Shown here: in pieces, positions 25,207-32,970 of the stretch | Position numbering within the stretch: position 1 is the first letter of the stretch | Layout: each line of letters begins with the position of its first letter | Translations under genes and position numbers: made by a program | The notes under the pieces: model-generated | Database searches by the model: none | Told to the model about the DNA's origin: nothing | Seen by the model: the letters and a program-made list of their open reading frames with translations, nothing else | DNA from: Bradyrhizobium sp. | Lineage (GTDB): Bacteria > Pseudomonadota > Alphaproteobacteria > Rhizobiales > Xanthobacteraceae | DNA length: 64,000 nt | Direction of reading: 5' to 3' | Assembly: GCF_027307225.1 (NCBI RefSeq) | Contig: NZ_DAHUXJ010000006.1 | Span: 1-64,000, forward strand

Positions 25207-26652
25207 ATGCACCACATCATCCTTGATCACCAAACCGATTTCGACGGCTGGCGGCAAGCCGCGCGCACGCTCGTCCTCGATGGCATCAGGCCGGAGGATG
25301 TGACATGGAGTATCAGGGGTGATGAAGAATTATTCGCACCTGCCGAGACGACATCGCAACCGCGCCCATCGGCTGAGACCTTCAGCGTCTCCGCCAGGTT
25401 TGTCGAACTCGCCAAAATCGCGATCCTGCACCACGACCGCGAGCGATTTGCGGTGCTTTATCGTTTGCTGTGGCGCTTACGGGGCGATCACGACCTCCTG
25501 GATGTTGCGACCGATCCCGACGTCATCCGCGTTACGGCCATGGCAAAGGCGGTGCGGCACGACGAGCACAAGATGCACGCCTTCGTCCGCTTCCGCGAGA
25601 TCGGACGTGAACGGGAAGCCCGCTATGTCGCCTGGTTCGAGCCCGAACACCACATCGTGGAGTTGGCGGCCCCGTTCTTCGCGCGACGTTTTGCCGACAT
25701 GCCCTGGTCGATCCTGACGCCCGAACTCTGCGCGCATTGGGATGGCTTTGCGATCTCGTTCACGCCGGGCGTCAGCAAGGCGGACGCGCCAACCTCCGAT
25801 CGGCTGGAAGAGACCTGGCGGCGCTACTACGCCACGATCTTCAATCCTGCCCGTCTCAAGGTGAAGGCGATGCAGACCGAAATGCCGAAAAAGTATTGGA
25901 GGAACCTGCCGGAGGCTTCGATGATTGGACCTCTGATCGCGGGCGCCGCACGCGCCACCGACACGATGATCGCGAAAACCGCGACCGAGCCGCACAAGGC
26001 GCAAAGGCGGCTGGAAGGGCCGATGAGACGCAAGACTGTCGCCGCAGGCGACGAGCTTGAGACATTGCGCGAGGAAGCAGCCAACTGCCGCGCCTGCCCG
26101 TTATGGAAAGACGCCACCCAGACCGTATTCGGTGAAGGACCGCCGCATGCGCCGATCATGCTGGTGGGCGAGCAGCCGGGCGACAAGGAAGATCTCGCCG
26201 GAAAGCCGTTCGTCGGTCCGGCCGGTCAGATGCTTGACCGCGCGCTGATCGAGGCCGGCATCGACCGCAAACAGGTCTACATCACCAACGCGGTCAAACA
26301 TTTCAAATTCTTAGCCCGTGGAAAAATCCGCCTGCATCAGAAACCGGCAACGCCGGAAATCAGGGCTTGCCGGCCGTGGTACGAACGCGAACGAGCCGCG
26401 ATCAAACCGATGCTGGTGGTCGCCATGGGCGCCACCGCCGCGCAAGGCGTATTCGGCAAGATGATGCCGATTAATAAAAACCGCGGCCACCTCATTGATC
26501 TCGATGAAAAAACCAAGGCGCTGGTAACGGTGCATCCGTCCTATCTGCTCCGCCTGCCGGATGCGGACGCCAAGGCGCGAGAATACGCGCGCTTTGTCGA
26601 TGACCTGAAGATGGCTGCTGTGTTTTTACGGAAGTCAGCCAGTGCGGCCTAA
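25207..26652 (+). CDS. udgX: UdgX-family uracil-DNA glycosylase with N-terminal SAM-associated domain
   Basis: The 481-residue fusion has two parts. Residues 1-240 are the DNA-metabolism domain found beside the radical SAM partner (HHIILDHQTDFDGWRQAAR; WRRYYATIFNPARLKVKAMQTEMPKKYWRNLPE). Residues 285-475 are a family 4-like UDG: CRACPLW (C294, C297), motif A GEQPGDKEDLAGKPFVGPAG, HPSYLLR (443-449) and C388 for the 4Fe-4S cluster. The loop RGKIRLHQKP carries H377, equal to the histidine in KRRIH by which UdgX bonds covalently to the abasic site left by uracil. The loop varies from the usual KRRIH. It shares the LexA-box promoter with the broken radical SAM gene. It likely shields uracil sites during SOS repair. 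Confidence 0.9.
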   Translation: MHHIILDHQTDFDGWRQAARTLVLDGIRPEDVTWSIRGDEELFAPAETTSQPRPSAETFSVSARFVELAKIAILHHDRERFAVLYRLLWRLRGDHDLLDVATDPDVIRVTAMAKAVRHDEHKMHAFVRFREIGREREARYVAWFEPEHHIVELAAPFFARRFADMPWSILTPELCAHWDGFAISFTPGVSKADAPTSDRLEETWRRYYATIFNPARLKVKAMQTEMPKKYWRNLPEASMIGPLIAGAARATDTMIAKTATEPHKAQRRLEGPMRRKTVAAGDELETLREEAANCRACPLWKDATQTVFGEGPPHAPIMLVGEQPGDKEDLAGKPFVGPAGQMLDRALIEAGIDRKQVYITNAVKHFKFLARGKIRLHQKPATPEIRACRPWYERERAAIKPMLVVAMGATAAQGVFGKMMPINKNRGHLIDLDEKTKALVTVHPSYLLRLPDADAKAREYARFVDDLKMAAVFLRKSASAA

Positions 26653-26747
26653 TAGGGGTCGCCAGCGCTAACTCCTCGAGGGCTCATCATGCGGACTTCT
26701 GAACCAAGGCCACACGCGATCAATAATTTTGCCAGTGTCCTTTCCGA

Positions 26748-26795
26748 TTCCGAAATTCGCAAACGTGGCTCCCCAAGATGATGCGAACTTCGGAA
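26748..26795. repeat. Single hairpin related to the double-hairpin repeat family
   Basis: TTCCGAAATTCGCA (26748-26761) pairs with TGCGAACTTCGGAA (26782-26795) with one mismatch. The core TTCCGAAGTTCG is shared with the hairpins at 49921-49990 and 62515-62590. It ends two bases before the stop of the minus-strand amidohydrolase gene and may serve as its transcript end. Confidence 0.6.
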
Positions 26796-26796
26796 A

Positions 26797-27969
26797 TCAC
26801 GCCGCCAGCGCGTTCTCGACCAGCTTGATCCAGTACGACGTGCCAAAAACGATCGCTTCGTCGTTGAAGTTATAAGCCGGATGATGCAGCCCGGCGCTGT
26901 CGCCGTTGCCGCAGAAAATGAATGCGCCCGGCCGCTTTTCCAGCATAAAGGCGAAATCCTCGCCGCCCATCATCGGCGGCATCTCGGAAACGTTGCTGTT
27001 TCCCGCGATCTCTTTCGCCACGCCAATCGCAAAATCGGTCTGCGCCGCGTGATTGACCACGACCGGATAGCCCGCCTCGTATTCGAGGTCGATCTTGGCG
27101 CCGGTCATCCGCGCCACGCCTTCCACCACTTCGCGAACGCGCTTTCCGACCAGGGTGCGGACTTCCGGCGTCAGCGTGCGAACAGTGCCCCTGATTTCCG
27201 CGGTCTGCGGGATCACGTTGCGGGCGTTGCCGGCGTGGAACTCGCACATCGAGACCACGGCGGCCTCGAGCGGATCGACGCTGCGCGACACGATGGATTG
27301 CAGCGCCGTGATCAGTTGCGCGCCGACCATGACGGAGTCGATCGACAAATGCGGACGCGCCGCATGTCCTCCGCGCCCCTCGATACGAATATTGACGGCA
27401 TCGGTCGAGGCCATGATCGGACCGGGCCGGATCGCAAAGGCGCCGACCGGGATTCCCGGGCCGTTATGCATGCCGTAGACCTGATCGATGGCAAACCGGT
27501 CGAACAGTCCGTCCTTGATCATGGCGGCCGCACCCGCGCCGCCCTCTTCCGCCGGCTGGAAGATGACAATAGCATCGCCGCCGAAATTCCGGGTCTCGGC
27601 CAGATAGCGCGCTGCGCCGAGCAGCATCGCGGTATGCCCGTCATGGCCGCAGGCGTGCATCTTGCCGGAGGCCTTGGAGGCATAGGGTAGTCCGGTCGCC
27701 TCCTCGATCGGCAACGCGTCCATGTCGGCGCGAAGCCCGATCGTCCTGATATCTCCCTTGCCGGCAGGCTTTCGGCCCTTGATGAGGCCGACAACGCCGG
27801 TCCCGCCAAGGCCGGTCACCACTTCATCGCAGCCGAACTGGCGAAGCCGCTCGGCCACGAAGGCCGAGGTGCGGCCCTCCTCATATCCCAGTTCGGGATG
27901 TTCGTGGATCTCTCGGCGCCACGCCTGAATTTCGGGTTGCAGATCGGCCGCGCGATTGACGATGGGCAT
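26797..27969 (-). CDS. M20-family amidohydrolase (hippurate hydrolase type)
   Basis: The 390-residue protein has M20D features. The metal-site cluster is MHACGHDGHTAMLLGAARYL, the catalytic glutamates are in IFQPAEEGGAGAAAMIKDGLFDRF, and GRGGHAARPHLSIDSV marks the lid domain. The C-terminal MMGGEDFAFMLEKRPGAFIFCGNGD completes the metal ligands. Such enzymes remove acyl groups from amino acids (hippurate, N-acetyl amino acids, IAA conjugates). It has no signal peptide. The start is MPIVNRAADLQPEIQAWRREIHEHPELGYEE, as usual for the family. It is divergent from the GMC gene. The exact substrate is open. Confidence 0.92.
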   Translation of the reverse strand: MPIVNRAADLQPEIQAWRREIHEHPELGYEEGRTSAFVAERLRQFGCDEVVTGLGGTGVVGLIKGRKPAGKGDIRTIGLRADMDALPIEEATGLPYASKASGKMHACGHDGHTAMLLGAARYLAETRNFGGDAIVIFQPAEEGGAGAAAMIKDGLFDRFAIDQVYGMHNGPGIPVGAFAIRPGPIMASTDAVNIRIEGRGGHAARPHLSIDSVMVGAQLITALQSIVSRSVDPLEAAVVSMCEFHAGNARNVIPQTAEIRGTVRTLTPEVRTLVGKRVREVVEGVARMTGAKIDLEYEAGYPVVVNHAAQTDFAIGVAKEIAGNSNVSEMPPMMGGEDFAFMLEKRPGAFIFCGNGDSAGLHHPAYNFNDEAIVFGTSYWIKLVENALAA

Positions 27970-28109
27970 GGCAAACTCGGTTCTGAATGCTTGATCAACG
28001 CCTTATCTAGCACACCGGACACGGACAGCCCAATACCTCTGGATCATTGACAAAGACCCATGGGCCGGACTTTGTCGGCCCTCACCACGCCAGAATGGAA
28101 AAGCCAAAA

Positions 28110-29729
28110 ATGGCCACGCGGCTTGAGGGAGATTTCGACTACATCATCGTCGGCGCCGGCACCGCCGGGTGCATCCTCGCCAATCGCCTGTCGGCCGACC
28201 CGCGCAACCGGGTACTGATCTTCGAAGCCGGCGGCGGCGACAACTGGATCTGGTTTCACATCCCGGTCGGATACCTCTTCGCTATCGGTAATCCCCGGTC
28301 GGACTGGATGTTCCGGACCGATGCGGAGGCGGGCCTCAATGGCCGCTCGCTGGCCTATCCCCGCGGCAAGGTGATCGGCGGTTCGTCAGCCATCAACGCC
28401 ATGATCTCGATGCGTGGACAGGCCGCCGACTACGACCACTGGCGCCAGCTTGGACTGACCGGGTGGGGCTATGACGACGTCCTGCCGGCCTTTCGCCGCC
28501 TGGAGGATCATTTTCTCGGCGAGAGCGAACATCACGGCGTCGGCGGCGGCTGGCGCATCGAAGCGCCGCGGCTCTCCTGGGTTGTTCTCGATGCGGTCGG
28601 CGAGGCCGCCCAGCAAATGGGGATACACAAAATCCCGGACTTCAACACCGGCAACAACGAAGGCGTCGGCTATTTTCACGTCAACCAGAAACGCGGACGC
28701 CGTTGGTCGTCGGCCCGCGGCTTTCTCAAGCCCGCCTTGAGGCGCGCCAACCTGCGGCTTGAGAAGAACGTGCTGGTCGATCGGCTCATCGTCGAGAACG
28801 GCCGCACGGTGGGCGTTGTATTCTCAGGAGACGGACAGGTCTTCGAAGCCCGCACCAAAGGCGAGATCATCCTCTCGGCCGGTTCGATCGGTTCGACGCA
28901 AGTCATGCATCGCTCCGGCATTGGTCCGGCGGAATGGCTGGCGCCGCTCGGTATCGCCAGCATCATCGATCGCCCCGGCGTCGGGCGCAACCTGCAAGAC
29001 CATCTACAGCAGCGCGCGATCTACAAGGTGACGGGCGTGCGCACGCTGAATGAGACCTACTACTCCTATATGCGTCGCGGCCTGATGGGGCTCGACTACG
29101 CCTTCCGTCGGCGCGGGCCGCTCACCATGGCGCCGTCGCAGCTTGGGATTTTCACCCGCTCCGATAACAACCGCGAGCGGGCCAACATCCAGTTCCACGT
29201 CCAGCCGCTCTCGCTCGACAAGTTCGGCGATCCCCTGCACCGTTTTCCCGCGATCACCGTCAGCGCCTGCAACCTGCAGCCGACGTCGCGCGGCACCGTG
29301 CGCATCAAATCCGCCGTTCCCGATTCTGCGCCTTCGATCGCGCCAAACTATCTGTCGACCGACGAGGATCGCCAGGTGGCCGCCGACGCCATCCGCACCA
29401 CGCGACGCCTCATGAAGCAGCCCGCGCTTGCCGCTTATCGTCCGGAGGAGTTTTTGCCGGGACCGTCGGTCGGCGACGACGAGGCATCGCTCGCCAAAGC
29501 AGCCGGCGATATTGGGACGACGATTTTTCATCCGGTCGGAACGGCAAAAATGGGAGCCGAAAACGATCCCTCCGCAGTCGTCGACGAGCGCCTGCGTTTC
29601 CGAGGGCTTGCGGGCCTGCGGGTCGCAGATGCATCCGTGATGCCCACGATCACCTCGGGCAATACCAATACGCCGACCGCGATGATTGCCGAAAAAGCGG
29701 CTGGGATGATCCTGGAAGATTCGCGTTGA
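28110..29729 (+). CDS. GMC-family FAD oxidoreductase
   Basis: The 539-residue protein resembles choline/alcohol dehydrogenases. The FAD motif is DYIIVGAGTAGCILANRLS, then RGKVIGGSSAINAMISMRGQAADYDHW and the C-terminal HPVGTAKMG with SGNTNTPTAMIAEKAA, which hold the catalytic His and Asn. It oxidises a primary alcohol to an aldehyde. I start at MATRLEGDFD (28110), where GGAAAAG lies nine bases upstream; ATG 28095 and TTG 28047 are in frame. The last 90 bases are duplicated at 32854-32947, so this gene is the insertion site of the DarTG island. Confidence 0.9.
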   Translation: MATRLEGDFDYIIVGAGTAGCILANRLSADPRNRVLIFEAGGGDNWIWFHIPVGYLFAIGNPRSDWMFRTDAEAGLNGRSLAYPRGKVIGGSSAINAMISMRGQAADYDHWRQLGLTGWGYDDVLPAFRRLEDHFLGESEHHGVGGGWRIEAPRLSWVVLDAVGEAAQQMGIHKIPDFNTGNNEGVGYFHVNQKRGRRWSSARGFLKPALRRANLRLEKNVLVDRLIVENGRTVGVVFSGDGQVFEARTKGEIILSAGSIGSTQVMHRSGIGPAEWLAPLGIASIIDRPGVGRNLQDHLQQRAIYKVTGVRTLNETYYSYMRRGLMGLDYAFRRRGPLTMAPSQLGIFTRSDNNRERANIQFHVQPLSLDKFGDPLHRFPAITVSACNLQPTSRGTVRIKSAVPDSAPSIAPNYLSTDEDRQVAADAIRTTRRLMKQPALAAYRPEEFLPGPSVGDDEASLAKAAGDIGTTIFHPVGTAKMGAENDPSAVVDERLRFRGLAGLRVADASVMPTITSGNTNTPTAMIAEKAAGMILEDSR

Positions 29730-29733
29730 GCCC
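29640..29733. repeat. Left 94-bp direct repeat (3' end of the GMC gene)
   Basis: These 94 bases, from ATGCC through the GMC stop codon to GAGCCC, recur at 32854-32947 in the same orientation with two mismatches (C/G at 29645 and T/C in GGGCAATACC). The two copies bound the DarTG insertion. Confidence 0.92.
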
Positions 29734-29784
29734 AACGACTAACCCGAAAATCAGCGAAATTTGCGGTTGTGGTGGAGTTTCCTG

Positions 29785-29813
29785 TTGACCGACTCTTTAC
29801 TTGTTCTTAATTT
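29785..29813 (+). promoter_or_regulatory. Putative darTG promoter
   Basis: TTGACC (29785-29790), a 17-base spacer and TAATTT (29808-29813) form a good sigma-70-type promoter about 100 bases before darT. It is the only such match in the 180-bp leader. Confidence 0.5.
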
Positions 29814-29817
29814 GTTC
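29803..29817 (+). promoter_or_regulatory. LexA box overlapping the darTG -10
   Basis: GTTCTTAATTTGTTC is a perfect GTTC-N7-GTTC, the same operator form as at 24545-24559. It covers the predicted -10 hexamer, so bound LexA would block transcription of darT-darG. A chance match is possible, since only eight bases are fixed, but its place on the promoter argues against that. Confidence 0.72.
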
Positions 29818-29911
29818 TCTTTAGGGGAGATTGGCACTGTGGAAGATGGCGCTGTGAATACGGGGGCCGCGCGTCTTTCGCCTGCTGAGGGCATCGGCGT
29901 ATGGTCGTTTG

Positions 29912-30550
29912 ATGTCCAAGGACCTTTTGAACCCCGAGAAAGCTTTCATTTTTCGGATTTGCCATAAAGGCAACCTTGAGAAGGTCTTGAACGATGGCGG
30001 ATGCTTATGCCGAAACGAAGCGAATGCCTCGAAGTACGTCGAGATCGGTAATCAAGAGCTGATTGCGAAACGCAAGGCGCGCCCGGTGCCATGTGGGCCG
30101 GGAGGAACCCTGGGCGATTATGTCCCGTTTTATTTCACTCCGTTCAGCCCGATGCTTTACAACATCAAGACCGGGTACAACGGCATCCCGAAGCAGCCCA
30201 TCGAGGACATAGTAATTCTGGTCTCGTCGCTGCACCACCTGAGGAAAAAGGGAATCCCGTTCGTCTTCACAGACCGACACGCCTACCTGAAGCTGGCGCA
30301 GTTTTCGGATGATCTTACCAATCTTAGTTGGATCATTTGGCCGGTGTTGCAGGTGAAGAACTTCAGGAAAGACGACATGGACAAGTTCGAAAAGTACCAG
30401 GCGGAAGCCTTGGTGCACAAAAAGATCCCGTTGGATGGGATCATGGGCATCGCTTGCTACAACGATACGGTAAAGACCGGCGTCGAACAGTTGTGTGATT
30501 CGAAAGGCAGCAAAATTCAGATCATCACCCGCAGGAATTGGTTCCTCTGA
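29912..30550 (+). CDS. darT: DarT, DNA ADP-ribosyltransferase toxin
   Basis: The 212-residue protein matches DarT (DUF4433). From NAD it places ADP-ribose on thymidine in single-stranded DNA, blocking replication and provoking DNA damage responses. Family features seen are ICHKGNLEKVLNDGG, the substrate loop PVPCGPGGTLGDYVPFYFTPFSPMLYNI and the catalytic glutamate E165 in KYQAEALVHKKIPLDGI. The start ATG is at 29912; a TTG codon just before is in frame. Its stop is one base from the darG start, so both are made together. No catalytic residue appears lost. Confidence 0.92.
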   Translation: MSKDLLNPEKAFIFRICHKGNLEKVLNDGGCLCRNEANASKYVEIGNQELIAKRKARPVPCGPGGTLGDYVPFYFTPFSPMLYNIKTGYNGIPKQPIEDIVILVSSLHHLRKKGIPFVFTDRHAYLKLAQFSDDLTNLSWIIWPVLQVKNFRKDDMDKFEKYQAEALVHKKIPLDGIMGIACYNDTVKTGVEQLCDSKGSKIQIITRRNWFL

Positions 30551-30551
30551 C

Positions 30552-31643
30552 ATGATCCGCTTTACGCAAGGCAATCTGCTGGACGCTGACGCGCAGGCTC
30601 TCGTCAATACCGTGAATACGGTGGGCGTGATGGGTAAGGGCGTCGCTTTGATGTTCAAAGAAGCTTATCCTGAAAACTTCAAAGCGTACGAAGAAGCGTG
30701 CCGGTCTGAGGAAGTTCAGATCGGCAAAATGTTCGTCACTGAACGCCGAGGGGAAATGTTCGGTCCTAAGTGGATCATAAATTTCCCGACGAAGGCCCAT
30801 TGGCGCTTTCCGTCCAAAATGGAATGGATCGTTCGAGGACTGGAGGACCTAAGGCGCTTCATTAGCGAAAACAGCGTTAAGTCAGTCGCCCTGCCGCCCT
30901 TGGGTGCGGGCAACGGCGGGCTGGCGTGGAAAGATGTTCGTCAACAAATTGAAGCTGCTCTGGGTAAGCTGAGCGACGTTGATGTGATCGTCTACGAGCC
31001 GACTGCAAAGTACCAGAATGTCGCCAAGAGGACCGGCGTAGAAAAACTAACTGTAACGCGCGCGCTGATTGCGGAACTGGTGCGACGATATTCCATTCTT
31101 GGGTTTGATTGCACACTGCTCGAAATACAGAAGCTCGGATATTTTTTAGAGCGCTTCGTCGTGAAGCCAAATCTCGACAACCGCATGGACTTCGAGTTCA
31201 CGGCCAATAAGTTTGGACCATATTCGGAGAAGCTTAAGCATCTCTTGAATGGGCTAGATGGAAGTTACCTGCATTGCGACAAAAGGCTCGGCGACGCTGG
31301 TCCGTTCGATGTGATCCATTTCGACGATTCGAAGCGCGACAAGGTTTCGGCTTATCTGACCTTGGCCGAAGCAAAAGAGTTTCGTCCGGCGCTTGAGAAG
31401 ACCTCTGAGCTAATCGATGGCTTCGAATCACCGTTAGGTATGGAGCTTCTCTCGACGGTCGACTGGCTAGTCAACAAGGCGTCCGTAGAGCCAAACGTCG
31501 CCGCCATTCGCGAGCGATTGGCGAGTTGGCCTGGCGGAAGGGCGGCGGGCGAACGGAAACTAAAACTGTTCGAAGATCGCACTATTGAGATTGCACTTTC
31601 GTCGCTTGCGGATGCTGAACTGATTGCAACGCCTGCCAAGTAA
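30552..31643 (+). CDS. darG: DarG, macrodomain antitoxin
   Basis: The 363-residue protein begins with a macrodomain (about 1-150) that removes ADP-ribose from thymidine: FTQGNLLDADAQALVNTVNTVGVMGKGVALMFK and ALPPLGAGNGGLAW. A second domain (about 165-345) binds and blocks DarT directly. It contains TRALIAELVRRYSILGFDCTLLEIQKLGYFLERF and FEFTANKFGPYSEKLKHLLN. The second domain's pattern resembles Panacea/DUF4065 proteins, one of which is encoded next. The gene starts one base after darT, giving strong coupling. Confidence 0.92.
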   Translation: MIRFTQGNLLDADAQALVNTVNTVGVMGKGVALMFKEAYPENFKAYEEACRSEEVQIGKMFVTERRGEMFGPKWIINFPTKAHWRFPSKMEWIVRGLEDLRRFISENSVKSVALPPLGAGNGGLAWKDVRQQIEAALGKLSDVDVIVYEPTAKYQNVAKRTGVEKLTVTRALIAELVRRYSILGFDCTLLEIQKLGYFLERFVVKPNLDNRMDFEFTANKFGPYSEKLKHLLNGLDGSYLHCDKRLGDAGPFDVIHFDDSKRDKVSAYLTLAEAKEFRPALEKTSELIDGFESPLGMELLSTVDWLVNKASVEPNVAAIRERLASWPGGRAAGERKLKLFEDRTIEIALSSLADAELIATPAK

Positions 31644-31669
31644 GCGCGTCCCTTTCTCGATTGAAGTGT

Positions 31670-32221
31670 ATGATGACTGAGGTCTACGACCCGCGCTGCA
31701 TCGCGAATCTGATGCTTGATGAAAGTGAGCGAATTGGTCAGCACCTGACCAATTTGGCGCTTCAGAAGCTGTTGTATTTCGCGCACGCCATTTTTCTAAT
31801 CGAACAAGGGCGCCCTTTAGTGTCTGGCTATTTTGAGGCTTGGGAATACGGCCCGGTAAATCCAGCCGCCTACCAAGCGTTCAAACGCGCGGGCGCGGAA
31901 CCGATTGGCTTCCGGGCTGATAGACAAAACGTCGTAAGGGGCACGCGTGAGCCAATTGCCCCGCCCACCGAACCCGAGATAATTCGGCACATAAGCAGAA
32001 TCGTTCAGTCGTATGGTCGAATGACCCCCGGAAGACTGGTGGATATTTCGCACGCCAAGGGCGCGCCGTGGCATTTCGTAGTGGACAAAGGCAGAACATC
32101 CCTGGCATTTGGGATGCGCATTCCCGATGAAGTGATTCGGGAGCGGTTCAAGCATCACAAAGTTTCTGTCGGCAGTTGCCGGTCGGTCGGAGAGCCACGT
32201 GAAGATACGCCCTTTGCCTGA
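31670..32221 (+). CDS. Panacea-domain (DUF4065, SocA-like) protein
   Basis: The 183-residue protein shows DUF4065 features: IANLMLDESERIGQHLTNLALQKLLYFAHAIFLIE, GRPLVSGYFEAWEYGPVNPAAY and the C-terminal DISHAKGAPWHFV. Panacea domains act as antitoxins for many unrelated toxins; Caulobacter SocA is one. It lies 26 bases after darG on the same strand. The next gene overlaps its end by 23 bases and is broken, so this may be an antitoxin that has lost its toxin. Start ATG 31670 or 31673. Confidence 0.82.
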   Translation: MMTEVYDPRCIANLMLDESERIGQHLTNLALQKLLYFAHAIFLIEQGRPLVSGYFEAWEYGPVNPAAYQAFKRAGAEPIGFRADRQNVVRGTREPIAPPTEPEIIRHISRIVQSYGRMTPGRLVDISHAKGAPWHFVVDKGRTSLAFGMRIPDEVIRERFKHHKVSVGSCRSVGEPREDTPFA

Positions 32222-32784
32222 AATAGATCTCGCTCGCATTGCACCGATGTTGCGAGATGAGAAGAGGCGAGCGTTGGAACAGATACGGTTAGGCCACCCG
32301 CCGTATTCGTACGGTCCCGTCCGGTGCTCTATGTCTGACGTTTTGAACGTTCAATCTGACCTCATCGGGCCGATGCCACGAACACCGTGGGCAAAAATTG
32401 CGCAAGCAATTCAAAGGAAATCGCGTAGTGACGATGAGGAGCAGGCAAATCTGCGCGTCGCTGCCGGGCATCCCATTCTTGGACCCACGTCGCGTCAAAC
32501 GGCTTACCGTGCAGGGTCGACGCTTTGTGTTCTCAGTAATGCATGAACGAATTCGAGCGGCCGATCCTGACTTCGCTGACGTTTCGTTAGCGGTTGTGCA
32601 GTTCGCGCTTTCGGCAAAAGGACCGCGCGAGCCAGCGATCTTTTTGGACCAGGGTGTTGAGTTGTTCACGTTCGACGAATTGGACCGAATGGTCCGAGAG
32701 ACCTACGAGCTTTGGGTAGAAGTCTGCGAGGAACGGACGGCCGCCACTCGCCGTCGTGGTGCAGCGGGCGGTGGATTATTGTAA
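32199..32784 (+). pseudogene. Frameshifted/deleted partner gene of the Panacea protein
   Basis: Two frames together look like one protein. The first starts at GTG 32199 (KIRPLPEIDLARIAPMLRDEKRRALEQ, then RTPWAKIAQAIQRKSRSDDEEQANLRVA) and loses sense near 32465. A second frame resumes PFLDPRRVKRLTVQGRRFVFSVMHERIRAADPDFADVSLAVVQF and ends AAGGGLL at 32784. The break suggests a small deletion with a frameshift. I recall intact relatives joining both halves through about 40 further residues and lying after Panacea genes; no function is known to me. If it was the toxin, it is now dead. Confidence 0.65.
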
Positions 32785-32853
32785 GCCGGCAGAGTAAAGC
32801 GCGGCTCAGTGCTGAGACATGGATCGCCGATAACTAGCGCGCGCTCCCCGCAA

Positions 32854-32947
32854 ATGCCGACGATCACCTCGGGCAACACCAATACGCCGACCGCGATGAT
32901 TGCCGAAAAAGCGGCTGGGATGATCCTGGAAGATTCGCGTTGAGCCC
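32854..32947. repeat. Right 94-bp direct repeat (copy of the GMC 3' end)
   Basis: The second copy of 29640-29733, with two mismatches. It contains the last 29 or so GMC codons and stop but no upstream gene, and is followed by hpnO. It is most simply the original gene end left behind by the insertion. Confidence 0.92.
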
Positions 32948-32970
32948 GCGCCAGGCGGGAATCCAGAGAT

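Larger units (their letters stand above)
29734..32853 (+). mobile_element. Inserted defence/toxin island (darTG, Panacea protein, broken gene)
   Basis: The 3.1-kb segment between the 94-bp direct repeats has visibly lower GC and different codon use from the flanks. It holds four same-strand genes of toxin-antitoxin or phage-defence character. Copies of the GMC 3' end at both borders mean the host gene was kept intact, as integrative elements do. No integrase or transposase is present, so it moved in trans, has lost that gene, or arrived by homologous recombination. Exact borders are uncertain within the repeats. Confidence 0.7.

Noticed and set aside
29761..29967. Short 68-residue frame ahead of darT
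   Set aside because: It covers the promoter and LexA box, overlaps the darT start and has no recognisable features.
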